From: Toxotes chatareus
Taxonomy: Eukaryota; Chordata; Actinopteri; Toxotidae
DNA: 64,000 nucleotides
Direction of reading: 5' to 3'
Assembly (NCBI GenBank): GCA_016801885.1
Contig: CM028902.1
Coordinates: 20,923,580 to 20,987,579 of the forward strand
Below are positions 45,655-57,689 of the stretch, in pieces (the stretch's first letter is position 1; each line of letters starts with the position of its first letter). The translations under genes were made by a program, and so were the position numbers. The notes under the pieces are model-generated. The model was given only the letters and a program-made list of their open reading frames with translations. It did no database searches and had not been told where the DNA came from.

Positions 45655-47030
45655 GAGGTGTTGCGACAACGCCACCTGGGGAATTTCACCCCAGGAAATT
45701 ACTGTATGTGTAGGGTTGAATATATAGCACATGTTCCATAATACCGCTGGGCAAGACACAGTTTTGACGGTTTTAAAGGAAACAAGAACTTTATTTAACA
45801 AAACTAATTAACAAAATTGCAACGTTAAAAAGAAAACTAAAGGTCAGGCACTAAGGGATCAACTACCGTAAAACTTGCACTTGGGCCTAAGAATACAGAC
45901 AGGGCAAGGGCTTACCACAGCGGCAGGAAAACCAGAAAGATAAGGGTCCATAAAACTATACACCCATCGCCAATGGGGATCGACTGCCGCCTTAGGCCCT
46001 CAGCACCTATTTGAGGAAAAAAAAAGAAAATTAAAAACAGGCCAAGTGCTACACATCCCTCGTGCTGACAGAACAATCCGAAGTAACCAATTCAAAATAA
46101 ATTGAAATAACAAAAAAGCAAAATACAACAAATGTTACTAACAGTTGACATTAGTAAATACAAACAAAACAAATAACTACAACCTAAATAACTCAAGGGA
46201 AATCACGAAAAAGAAGAAAACAAAGAAATAACGATTTAAACTATTGTGGAGGTCTCTGTAGAGTAGACCAGCTCAGGACTCTTCCATAGCCAGCACAGCG
46301 CAAAAGAACGGCAGTGTGCAAAATAGCAGCAGTCTACATAAAACAGCACGCTCCACAGTCCAGCAGAACAAAAGAACAGCAGAAAAGCACAGAACCAGAA
46401 CAACAAAACAAAACAGCAGTGCCTCCAGGAAGTGGTAGCCAGTGGCAGGCCAAGCAATCACCAGGTCTCAGGCACATAAACAGATTTAATAGTAATAGTG
46501 GGATTGTTCCTTTAAAGTATAACTGAAACCGTACGCACCACTCTCGCCTGGCCATAGGGCGCAGCGACTCGGAGGATTAGAGGGTTTGAGCCTCGAAGGC
46601 CGCGGCTCGACCATGCAAACGGGCACGCAAATGCACCTGAAAGAAATCCAGCGGCGCAATCCGTCTCCCACAACGCCAGCAGCCAGGCGCGCTGTATGCG
46701 TGGAGACAGGTGCGTCGACGGCTGCCAAAAACAACAGCTATTGCGTCTGGTCAAAGGAAGTTACGGTCACGCCAAACAAAAATGCTCTGCCACGCCAAGC
46801 CACAGCCACCAATGGGGGATGAGCGGAACGGGAGGCGAAACCGATGTAAGGGCACACCTGTATATATATAGGGGCGCAATGCACCTCCCACAACTCTGTG
46901 CACCATAAACTTGCACAGCGCCATGTAGTGGCACGGAGGGAGAAGGTCCTTCGACCCATACTAACATCCACACTGAACATGATCCTGTCTTAATTGTACC
47001 GTGAACTTGAGATTCCACCTCTGGAGCACA
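45655..47030 (-). other. CpG-rich unit, possible LTR or transposon with own promoter
   Basis: This stretch stands out by composition: 46540-46990 is dense in CpG and GCGCC motifs. On the minus strand a TATATATATA box lies near 46861-46870. Downstream of it, about 1.1 kb away, is an AATAAAG signal (plus CTTTATT at 45791-45797). That would make a compact minus-strand transcription unit. The left edge reads TGTTGCGACAACG, LTR-like, but I found no matching 5-bp target duplication. Overlapping open frames here (up to 83 codons) show no family features. Confidence 0.35.
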
Positions 47031-47099
47031 TCAGCAGCTTCTCTCCTATGGTCTGATCACAGCTAAAAAAAAAAAAAAACAACTTTCTGGCAGAAGAAG

Positions 47100-50000
47100 G
47101 AAGTTACCACTCTTAAACTGTGGCTCAATAAACTCACTTATACCTTGAAGAATAGAGAGTCACCATTCAACGCTTCTTATGTAATCTACTGTCCATTATT
47201 ACTTTTCTATTACGTTTCTGTTATTTTCCACAACCTTTTTCGCCATATACTACTTACTGAGCAGAAAGGGAGAGGGTATGTGTGTGTGTTTATTTATGTT
47301 GGATACTGTTTGTTGTTTTCTCTTGCTTTCGTGTTCTTGACTTCCTTTTTCTTCCTCAACACCCTTCTTTAATAAAACGTACTTGACAAAAGAAAAAACC
47401 TTTTTCCTAAATCTATATGCAAGCCATGAAGTTTGATACCGACCATCTTTCAGATTCTTTGTTCTGACTGGATATTGATGATGTCACTCTCAGATAGAGA
47501 GGTACATGAGGAAGGGTAAGTTGTGTTTGTTTTTAGAAGTAAGACGCAGCTCTTTTCTCTCTAATCTTTCTCTCAGTGTGTCTGAGTCTGTCTGAACTGG
47601 GCTTAGCAGATTGTGAGCACAGCTCCTCCTAAATCTGTTTATCAGACTGCCAGTGGGCTTGGACTGCTTCTTTTCTGTGATTTGGTTTTCTGAGAAATGA
47701 GTTTCCTTTTTGAATTCTTGGTTTGCAGTGGTTTATTTTGGTTTTACCAATTTCTTCCCCAAGGTATAGCATGAAAATTACTTATGGGATTTGTACCACT
47801 GGAAACACACACTCCAGACTCAGATCTCATCTCATCAGTCTATTTTTTTTTTTTTCTTTGACTGATCAAGTTGCACAGAGCATCTGTTCCACTGCCTCGC
47901 TCCTCTGCCCCACAATTAGACTGAATCTTCAAACTGCTGGAAAATAAATATTTAAAAAGATTGCAGTGAAATTTCTCTCTTTTTTGTGGCCATGTAGGGC
48001 GAGCAAGGAAAGTGCTCACATTTCTCTTAAAATTTCTGTCTGGTGTTGGAAAATTAAATATTTTTACTGACTAGGAAGAGCCAGATGTGGGGTGTGGCAT
48101 CTGTAACCTCAGAGCTGGTGCTGAAAGGAGTTGTGGCAACTGTTCTTTAGAAAGGAGCGCATCATTTGCACACGGATGGGTGAACTTTAGGTCATATATG
48201 CTGTAGGATAAGTTATACTGTGGGAGCTGACAGTGACCTGGTTTTGTATTTCCAACACTATAACATCCTTAACTGTAACATTGTTGGATGGTATTGTAAT
48301 AGCCATTGTCTAATGTCACTGTTTGTGCTCTTTGGGTTTTCCTTGTGGTGGCCCAATAAAGGCATGTGTGTGTCTCTCTTTCTCTGGGAAAAGCAGCAAA
48401 AAGCTAAAAGTGTCAAATGCACAAACAGACACACACACACACACAAAAGCACAATGCTTTGTCTTTTCCATGCTCAGATCCTGGGGTTTTGGTGATTTTT
48501 CCAATGACGTGTATGTTAAAAATAAGTTGCCAGTGGACTCTGTTGGTTGGTAAGTGTCTTTCTATAAGTTTTAGTTCCTCCACCAGTTTGCTGTGGCTTT
48601 TCATCACATAAGTGTAATTGGTGTAATTTGGTCACGGTAACCATACTGACCTTCGCTGGTCACAGTGCTCACTGTTGGACACAGCAAATGTTCATCAAAA
48701 GAGCTGTTCATCCCATGCAGCATTTGAAACCTGTGAGCGTGGATGCTTCAGAGTTGTTTAAAAGATCCTTTGATGGAGCTAATTTTTAAACCACCACATT
48801 TTTCAAGGAACTTGCCCACATCGATCATAGACCTACAGCATATTTGAGGAAGGATGAACAGTCCAGCTGCAGCAACACAAAAGACAAAGAACACAATCTG
48901 TGTTACTGATTCTGCTGAACACTGCTGAAACAATTAGTCCAACCAAAAAATGCAAAAAATACAAAACATCCACTGCTTCCAGCATCTCAAATATTAGGTA
49001 TTATTCCTGTTTTGTGTAACTGTGAAGTGAAGGGAGTACCTCTGGAACAAAGCAAGCCAATTTGCAGACTTTACTGCAAAATTGAAGTTTTGATGAGTGT
49101 TTTCCACTATTTTTGAACATTTTAAAGACTAAACTATTTGTCAATGAATCAAAAAGGACTGATGACAGCTTAATCAATAATGAAACAACACATGTCAAAC
49201 AACTGACCTCATGAATCAGTGCTTAATTAGAAATTATGGCCTGATATTACAGATTGGGCACAAATTTCACACATGGACAGTGATAACAATGATGGTAATA
49301 CTAATAATACAAAACAAGTTTTGTTGTGTGCTGCTCAAAGCTTAAGTTACAATCAAGCCAAATGAGTCTTTGCAGCAGTCTGGATAGGGCTCTGACAGGG
49401 AACCAGCAGACAGCAGGATTTGTTTTTCAGTGTGCTGGGAACCAGTTATGACAACCTCTGTTTTACTTCAGTTCAGCAGCAGAAAATCTTGTGGCGTCCA
49501 GGCAGGCATTTAGTGCACAACACAACAAACCAGGATCAGTGATTCTGACAGGCAGGTACATCTGTGTGTCATGAGCATAACAAACAATTTTGTGGATATG
49601 TCCCAGGTCATGCTTTTCTTTTTCTAATGTTATTCTTTCGTTGCTTACTGTTTTATTTTGTAATACTCTCCTCTCATTTCAGATGCTTCACTTCCTGCCC
49701 TTCGTGATTGCCTGCTCCACCCTAGTTTGTTTCACCTGCCCCTCATTACCCTTCCCTCCCAAGTGTATTTTATTTATTTATTTATTCATTCATTTATTTA
49801 TATATATATATATTTTAGCTTATTTAGTGGAACAGTGCCTGTTTTGTCTGCCAGATTGTGTTAATGCTCCCTGTTTCACAGGGAAAACTATATGACTATA
49901 ATTCCAGGGTGGGAACTCAGGGACTGTCTGCTGATAGATTCTGGACTGCCATAAATTAAAGCAAACATCGGTGGGTGGACAAACTTCAAAGGAAGAAAAT

Positions 50001-51347
50001 GCATTACATGGTAATTTATGTCATTTATAAGGTTTCCTAAAGACACTCACCTTATTTGTCTGGGTGGATACTGTCCCTGTTAAAAAGAGACAGACGATTC
50101 CAGAACAGGTTAACATTGTCAATAAAACTCAAATTATGAGCTCTACAACTGCAGCCAAGTATGAAGACTAAGGAGTCTGCTGAAATAACCAGTACCACAG
50201 CCTACTGTGGGAACCTGAGATAAAAACAGGCTTCCCACAGTGCTTTAGGAAAGTAAAAAGATGTTTGGTCCGATTAGGTTTGGAAGTCTGAGCTGGGACC
50301 TTGGGTCTGGCTCCCGCAGGAGTCCACTCAGCGTTCGGCAAGGTCAGGACAGATGCCGATGGAATGACAGCTCATGGTTCAGCACCGGCTCTAGCGCTGG
50401 TCAGTGCCTGTCAAATAAACAAAAAAAAAACCAAATTCAAATGTGAGGTCAGTCATTCAACACCAGAATATACTGAGGAAAGCAAATAACCACAATAAAA
50501 ATAAATAGATCAAGTCTACTGACAGCCTTCTAACAGACAGACTGACATAGAACCAGTCCAAAATGTGTTAAATTGCCCTCTAGGGGAGGAGGGGATGTTC
50601 TTAGGAGATACAGTCATGGCAGCTCTCTTGTGACATGTATCTGTCATCTGATCTCAGCCACACAGTCCTGACATCTCACAGCTTTTTTCCTCAATGAAAA
50701 GTTTTGTCAGGAAGGAAAGAATGAAGAAAACCACACGTGTGCTAATTAGCCATGTGCCTGTTTTCTGGCCCATTTAGACAACCCGGGGCCAGACCAGGAC
50801 CACCTGATATATTAAAATGATGTCATTTCAGCAATGGTATGATGTAGTATGGGAAAAAATCTGTGAGGAAGCCAAGCCAGTATTGATATTCAGTTCAGTT
50901 CAAGGTGAAACAGAACACTTCTGGTAGGTGTTAAAACCTACACCTCCACACAGCTCTTATACTGAGCACTGTGAAGCCTGTACTCAGACACAATGTATTA
51001 AAAGTGAAGTAAAAACAGTAAGAAAACCACATCAAATTTGTTCAAACATTTATGTTCACATCAGAAAGTAAGAGTTTTTAATGCTTAGAAACCTTGAATA
51101 TCTGGACAGTTACAGCCTGAAACAACTGGAAAACTCAGCCCTTTTTCAAACAGTGGGCGAATGACAAAGCTTCCTCGCTACACCTGAAGAAAATCTGCAG
51201 TGAAAGAGGTGACAAGGGCGGGAAAAACCCCATGTCGCTGACTGACTGTGTGAAATAAGTCACCATACAACACAGAACAAAAGCAAAACAAGGATGAAAT
51301 ATTTTTGAGAAGCAGGTACCACACTTTTTACAGGCAACAGTTGTAAG

Positions 51348-51379
<32 letters not shown>

Positions 51380-52400
51380 GCACGCACGCACGCACGACTA
51401 CACCTACACACACTACGCACATCTGGTTTGAAAAAGGAGCGGACAACATCACTAACTCCATCACTGTAATCCATCACTACATCACTGTGATGGATTACAC
51501 ATTCCAAACAGGTTTCACGCTCTGAGATGATTTTCATGGCTGTTTATAATACATTAGACATCCTTAGTGTATGCTTTGGAGAATGGCTGTGGGAAATATA
51601 ATCTGCATACATGTGAACATATAATGTACATGGTAAATAAGCTGAAGAACACAAAAACAATGTCCTCAATGGACCGACTCGCATGTGTTTATCCGAAGAT
51701 GAAAGTGTTGGATGTCCTCTATAAAATGGAGCGATAAATGGCAGTAATTACAGCTGACTTAAATGAACCTTGGGCTGCGTAACTTTATGGTCTGTCACTA
51801 CCATCTGGCATTTGCTAATGTCACTAAGAACCTACAGGATTTACAGAGGTACTTGTTGAACTCTGCATTTCTAAAATAGCTGCACAGGAAATATGGTTGT
51901 GATCTGTGGAAAACTCCAAAAAAGCAACTGAGAAATAAAACACAGATCACCTCTGGGATGTATTTGCAAAGAATAATGGGTGTTTTTACAGAGTAGCCTC
52001 CAAGTGTTTTTGTTTTGGCACACTGGGATTGAAATAATATACGATAATAACTACAGGGTTTAAGTGCTGACTTCTGGCTTTAATGACCGTGTTTACATCC
52101 ACATTCAGTGAAATGTGTAGAAAATGTAGCACGTCCATATACGTAGTTCTCAATAGGTAAATCAGGGCCACGAACACACACTTGAACTCAAACACACTTG
52201 AAGCTCACAGTCACTGTGTCAGTGTGCCGGAGTAGAGCTGTCCCTCGATTCCATATGTTATCTGGATATTATCTAAGAACCACTGATTAAAGATAAATTA
52301 TTAAGAAATAAGAAAGACTAAATTTAGTCTCACTGAACAGTCGTCAGTCTACTTGGCTGAAGTGACAAGTCAGATGTTAGTTCACGAAGATGTGAGCCAA
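47100..52400. other. gene-free stretch
   Basis: No gene recognised. There is a pyrimidine tract with poly-T (47841-47857), a CA run (48429-48444), a TTTA tract (49770-49815), a GC-richer island near 50280-50400 of unknown origin, and a CA/CGCA microsatellite (51353-51396). Confidence 0.5.
51353..51396 (+). repeat. CA/CGCA compound microsatellite
   Basis: (CA)n passes into (CGCA)n. The open frames over it on the minus strand (VCVCVRERE type) are artefacts. Confidence 0.9.
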
Positions 52401-52690
52401 TCACAGCGAAGTCTGAGCCTCCTCTCAGATTTGCTCCTGCTTGATTTCCTCAGGTGACCGTGAACAGCACCAGTTTTCGTGTAGTTACATGTATTATTGA
52501 TTGCAAACCTGCCGTTAACGTGCGAGTGTGAGGTCTCAACACTGCAACCAGCTGTGAATAATAAATCTGTCCTGAGAGGAGGAACTTGAGCCTGGCTAGC
52601 TCATCACTTCAGACAGAGACACAAACTGAGACTGGGAGAGTTCAGGACATAACAACATTCACAGGCACACTGAGAAGAGGTCAGTTGACA
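52390..52690 (+). promoter_or_regulatory. candidate promoter and non-coding exon (weak)
   Basis: On the plus strand there is a CCAAT box (gagccaatcacag near 52396) and an AATAAATC element near 52559. About 30 bases later a stretch without ATG ends in GAAGAG|gtcagt near 52680, resembling a first exon with a donor. No downstream exon is identified. It could be a lncRNA start or chance. Confidence 0.2.
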
Positions 52691-53339
52691 AAGGTCAATG
52701 TTGGTAGAAAACGTGGTGTAGATTTAAAGCCTCCAGCTTAAATTCAATTTCAGTGTTTTGTAGCACTCAGGTGTTGACTATGTCTGATTAAAAAACACTG
52801 AGACAAATCTCATAGACCCGCTTAAAATTTAAATAACAGTTCATATTAGTTCCTATTCTTCTGTCTGTCACTAATGTGAGAAAGACCCTCCTCCACATGC
52901 TGGGTGTGTCATGTGGGTGGAACAAAAAAATATTTCAGGCCCGATGTGCCTGCTGTGTGTTGAGGAGTTGTTCATCATGCTGAAAAGTGGCATGGTGAGC
53001 AAACAGGAAAGAGTCAAGAACACTCTTTTTTGAAAAAGGACTGAGTAAACTTTGGTGTGTTTACACAGACATCAGGCTTTTTTTTTTGTTTGTTTTTCTT
53101 TGTTTTGTTGTTTTTTTTTACCTCTGTGGAAGTGTTTCAATTTTATTTAAACTTGTAGGATAAGGTTCATCAAACACATAGTTCATACGATGCACAGCTG
53201 CAAGTTTTCTGTAAACTCATTATGAACATTATTTAATAAAGGACTTACCAAAAATATATTGATGTATTTGGTCTCTTACCTTGGCCTGGTCTGAAAACTG
53301 TCAGTAAGAGAACCTGTAACAGCCACAGCTGTTACAGAT

Positions 53340-53372
53340 TCCAACCCCCATTTTTTAAAAATGGGGGTTGGA
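53340..53372. repeat. perfect 33-bp palindrome
   Basis: Sixteen bases (tccaacccccattttt) are repeated exactly in reverse complement with one central T. It would form a hairpin or cruciform. It is not flanked by a recognised gene or transposon end. Confidence 0.95.
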
Positions 53373-53379
53373 GTCTTTC

Positions 53380-56300
53380 CCAGCATGCACAGGGCAGAGG
53401 GCAGAGCAACATCCTGGACAGCTTACCAGTCCTTCCCACACAACTTTGACATGAGCTGTTGAGAGTATCCTATTCACCTGACTTGATGTTTGTTTTTGGG
53501 GCTCTGGGAGTGAGACCCAGCAGGCACATCACCACCACACCACAACACCACCCAGACATCTTTCAGAGACCAATTCTAACAGTGAAAGCTGTTTACAGAC
53601 TCTTAGTATCGAGGCCCAACACCTTCAAATAAAATGTTCAAATAAATAAATGAATCTGAACATCTGAATAAAGTTGATTTTATTTTGATTTAACTGCCAG
53701 AGGTGGTGCATTGGCACCCCTCAAGATGTGTTCCTGCTGACTTTTAGTTTGCAAGGTTAAAGCATGACACCATGAATTTTGGCAGGTGCTCAGCGATTAA
53801 CAAAAGGACAGGTGTCAGATTTATTTTTACTTTAGGATTTAAAAATAGACAACAGTGAAAAAGCATCATCGCTCCTGTGGTGAGTCACGTGGATTCCTTC
53901 ATTGACTCTTCTTTTTATAGACAGAGATACAGACGCTTTTAGTGCCAGTTTTCTCTCTACATGTGATGTACAGTGAAAACGGATGTAGCAGATATGAATT
54001 TGATTGGGAAAAAACATAAAACACATTGGACTCAGAAGGTTAAGGGGCCTCTAACTCAGTTTGCTAAATTTCCATTGGCAGAAATGTGGGCCAAATAAAT
54101 AAATACAGTGACTGGATTTCTCCTAACTGAAACTAATAAAGCCAGATTTAAAAGCATATTACTGTAATGACAGTAAGCTGTTCTTAATTGAACAATCACT
54201 GTACACAAATTAAAGTTAAATTCTCAGGTGGTTTTATAAAATGTGTGGATCAAATGTCAAAAGAAGGCTGGATGTCTCGCAAAGTCGATGGAGAAATGCA
54301 GCTGTAACCACCAAGAAATTTCATAAGATGAAGAAAAACTACCCTTAGCATTGTTGAGTAACTTGACATATAGTTGGGGGGAACTTTAGGTAAATATACT
54401 TCAGCTCAGTTAATGTCAGTTAATGTCATCTACAGGTAGTTGATGGGATCACACACTGATTCATTACACATTATGTTTTGCAGAAATTAAAAATGAATTG
54501 CAGTTTCATGAAAATTACATCTCCTCACTCCCTCACTCTCTTTTCTGACTGCTGGACAGAGCAGAACACGATGAGGTCTCTTGGGAAGAGAGTGTGAGGA
54601 CCAATTGTGTAAGGTCTATCTACAACAGTGTGGCTCTGGGAACAGACAAAAGGGAGACATCCTCCTGATGCAGAGGTACAGAGTATTGCTATAATTGTAA
54701 AGTTTAGGTTGAGTCATGGTAAATTTTACGGTCAGGGGTGGTGTCCTGAAAGCCTGAGCCACAACCTGGGCAAACGGAAGTCCGGACATGGCAGGGAGTC
54801 TCTATGGGACATCTCACATGCAAAACTGCCAGGTAGTGAAAAAAACAAAAAACAAAAACGTCCTGCTTTGAAGCAGATTCATCAAAGTTAACTGTATCAT
54901 GTCATTTTGAAACTGATTTTTGTTGATTTTAACGGAGAAAATCAGTGCTTGCATTTTTGCATCATGTGTCAATACTCCATTTTAGTCATCACCTTAATAT
55001 ACTGAAACCAGACAGCTGTTACTTTCTTTTTCAACTTCAGATAAGTGGGACATTTACCGCTAAAGTCAACAGTTTCTGTTTATGCTAATGGAAACCTGAA
55101 TAGGAAAAGTTCAGCATCTGAAATTTGATTAAGACATGATGAAAAGGTACTGGTGTGGCTTTTGAATTACTGAGAAGGTATTTTGTGTGTTTTTTAAACA
55201 TCTAATGTATTATCTAAAAAACAAAACAAAAAAAAAACACGACAAAAAAAAAGAAAAAAGGATTAAAGTATTACTGCCAACAATGAAATCTGAGAGTGGA
55301 GATACAGTAGCTCTATTTGTTTTTACTGATGCCTTGGTTGATGTTGCTGGTGTCCAATAAAAATCAGTTGTCTAGACAGACACAGTTTTGTTTTAAGCTT
55401 GAATTTGACAGTGCCCCCCCCCCCCAAAAGGATTAAAAATACCATTCAATCCTTTTGGAAGACTCATTATGTACTGAAATATGTGATTTTCACTGGATGA
55501 ACTGAGCAAACACACAACCATAATCGTCCTTGTTTTCATGAGGCATGCGAGAAAAGTGTAAAGTTGCAAAAGTGACTATCCTTATGCAACAGATCCTCAC
55601 AAAGCACATATAAGCGCAGAGATTATAGCAATTCTTTTCATCATACTGATGTTATGCAATTCAGGAGCTGCAACATGCAATGCAATGTTAACAGAGACCA
55701 AAGTCGAACTAAGAGTTACCACTACATGAAAAAAGTGCACAGGAAGTACAAAGTACAGACACGTTCTCAACTTGAAAGCCTCAGTGAACTTTAAATGTTT
55801 TTAGCATCTTTAAAAAGAATTATGTAGAAGTGGCAGAGGAATGCAGTGTGTCAAAAGCACCACAATATCCCAGAGTCATGACCCTGAACATCCCTCAGAC
55901 ACAGTCCATCAGGCATGCTGTAGTGCTTTCACAGCCTTTACTGTTAATTTGTCAGTATTTTTCAGTTCAGGGGTCATGTGTGAAACCCAATCGTGTGACA
56001 GTGTAGGCTGCTTGACTTCTAAAGGTGTAGTAACATGACTGCTGAAGTTCCCTTTTGGCATGTTGTGTAACAAGCATTACGTTATTAGTAGTACATTACA
56101 TTCTGTGGATTGGCACAAGGTGGGAACTGCTCCTCACAAACATATATCACAGCAGAGAAAAGTCACACTGGGATATAGTGACTGAGAGAGTCTTTTTTTT
56201 AAGGCAGTTGTAAAACAAATTAATAAAATTATGATCATGTGGACTTTAATGTGAACCTGTGAATTTCCCCTAGGGGATGAATAGAAGTAAGGCCAATATG

Positions 56301-56640
56301 TTTATCAAATGATTTTTGAAATAGATTTCAAGTTTTGCCAGGAAAAAAGTGAACTGAATAAACTTTGTTCTTATTTCTTTAGTTACATTTTTTTTTTTAA
56401 ATCCAACCTTTCCACAAAAAGTTCACCATCATGTCACGTACCTCCCGCCACTAGAAAGTGCCACAGTGAAGGTTGACAGTTAATGTTAGGAGGAAACTGT
56501 CAGTGGGTCCAGCGAAAAGGTTGAAGCCCACTGAAATGCAATATCTTACTTAGAAAGTAATCTTCTTGTTTTAGTGAGAAATTATGACAAAAAAGATTTA
56601 TTATCTATTTACACCCCCAAGTCACAAGAATGTGTATTGC
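53380..56640. other. gene-free stretch
   Basis: No gene recognised. Contains a poly-C run (55413-55426) and A-rich tracts (55215-55262, 56389-56399). Confidence 0.5.
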
Positions 56641-56648
56641 ATTATATA

Positions 56649-57680
56649 TAGGGGTGTGCCATCTAAGTCACCTCACGATTCGATTCGATTCCGATTCACA
56701 GTGCTACGATTCGATGATTCCCCGATTATTGATGCATCTCGATTAATCTTTTTTTCCCACATAGAATGTTTCTTTTCTCACTCTGTAGTTACTTGTAAAA
56801 TAATGTATATTTTTAAATATCCATTCATTGAAGTAAAGCACGTTTATCTATATATTTTCTTTTCAAACTCCTCTGATAAAAGAAAAAAAAAACATTAGCT
56901 TGCACATGTAATGCCTGTTTCATTTATTGATGTAGATTAAAAACAATAATAATAATAATAAAAATATATATTGTGTGGCTGTACTGACATGATTCTGATT
57001 TGATTATTTTATTATGAACATGTACATGAAAAAAATATACAGGGGAATAGGGAAAGGAAATTGACAATATTTCCACTTCTATTACAATCTGATATCTTGA
57101 TTTACATGTCCAGAAAGTAATCCTTTTACTATGTGGTCACTGCGCGTATTCTTACGTTTCCAGTCAACGGAGTGTTGACAGAATATGCGACACTCGACGC
57201 TAACCCCTCAGTACAGAGCCGAGCAGTTCGCGTCGAGTTTCGCAGTTTTTTCGCCGACGAACACAGAGCCGTACGCAGCCGCTTCGCCATGCTTACGTTG
57301 TTTTGAAGGGGGAGGGGCTTAGTCTGTGGAAGGGGCTTGTTGTGCCACCCAGATTTGCTTCCCTCCGCACAGTTTTCCCCAGACACACGTTCCTCTGCCA
57401 CACGAAAACAGCATTGCACTCAAATTATGTCAAATTCCGCGATATTCCGCGTTAAAAATAGATTCCGTTTTAGTCGGCCAATTCCGCGATTCAGTGATCG
57501 CGGAAATCATAGGACCCCATAATATGTCCGGGGGGCACGCGCTACTTTTTTTCGTTCCGACCGCTGCACTTTCCTTCCGTTATTAAAAGAATCGATTTTT
57601 GAACATTTATGAATCGATTCTGAATCGTCAAGTGTCGCGTTACGATTAATCTATGAATCGATGAATCGGGCACACCCCTA
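56649..57680. mobile_element. hAT-type DNA transposon, 1032 bp, non-autonomous
   Basis: Flanked by exact 8-bp target duplications ATTATATA (56641-56648 and 57681-57688). Terminal inverted repeats are TAGGGGTGTGCC and GGCACACCCCTA. The subterminal parts are full of (C)GATTCGATTC-type motifs typical of one abundant fish hAT family. The outer arms are AT-rich. An inner block, 57120-57580, is CpG-rich and carries a transposon-derived reading frame on the minus strand. No transposase catalytic domain remains. Confidence 0.9.
57092..57290 (-). pseudogene. CGGBP1-like/BED zinc-finger remnant inside the hAT element
   Basis: ATG at 57290 starts MAKRLRTALCSSAKKLRNS. That frame then loses family resemblance and ends at 57129. 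In another frame, 57192-57106, the peptide CRIFCQHSVDWKRKNTRSDH followed by a second His gives C-x2-C-x14-H. This is the same spacing as the zinc finger of CGGBP1 (LFCTSCNVV...RKSAISDH), a protein known to derive from a hAT transposon. The second His is eight rather than five residues on. One frameshift separates the start from the finger, so the gene is dead. Confidence 0.5.
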
Positions 57681-57689
57681 ATTATATAC

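Noticed and set aside
46236..47018. Many overlapping open frames on both strands
   Set aside because: They come from high CpG and GC content with few stop codons; none shows a domain. The region is listed as one CpG-rich unit.
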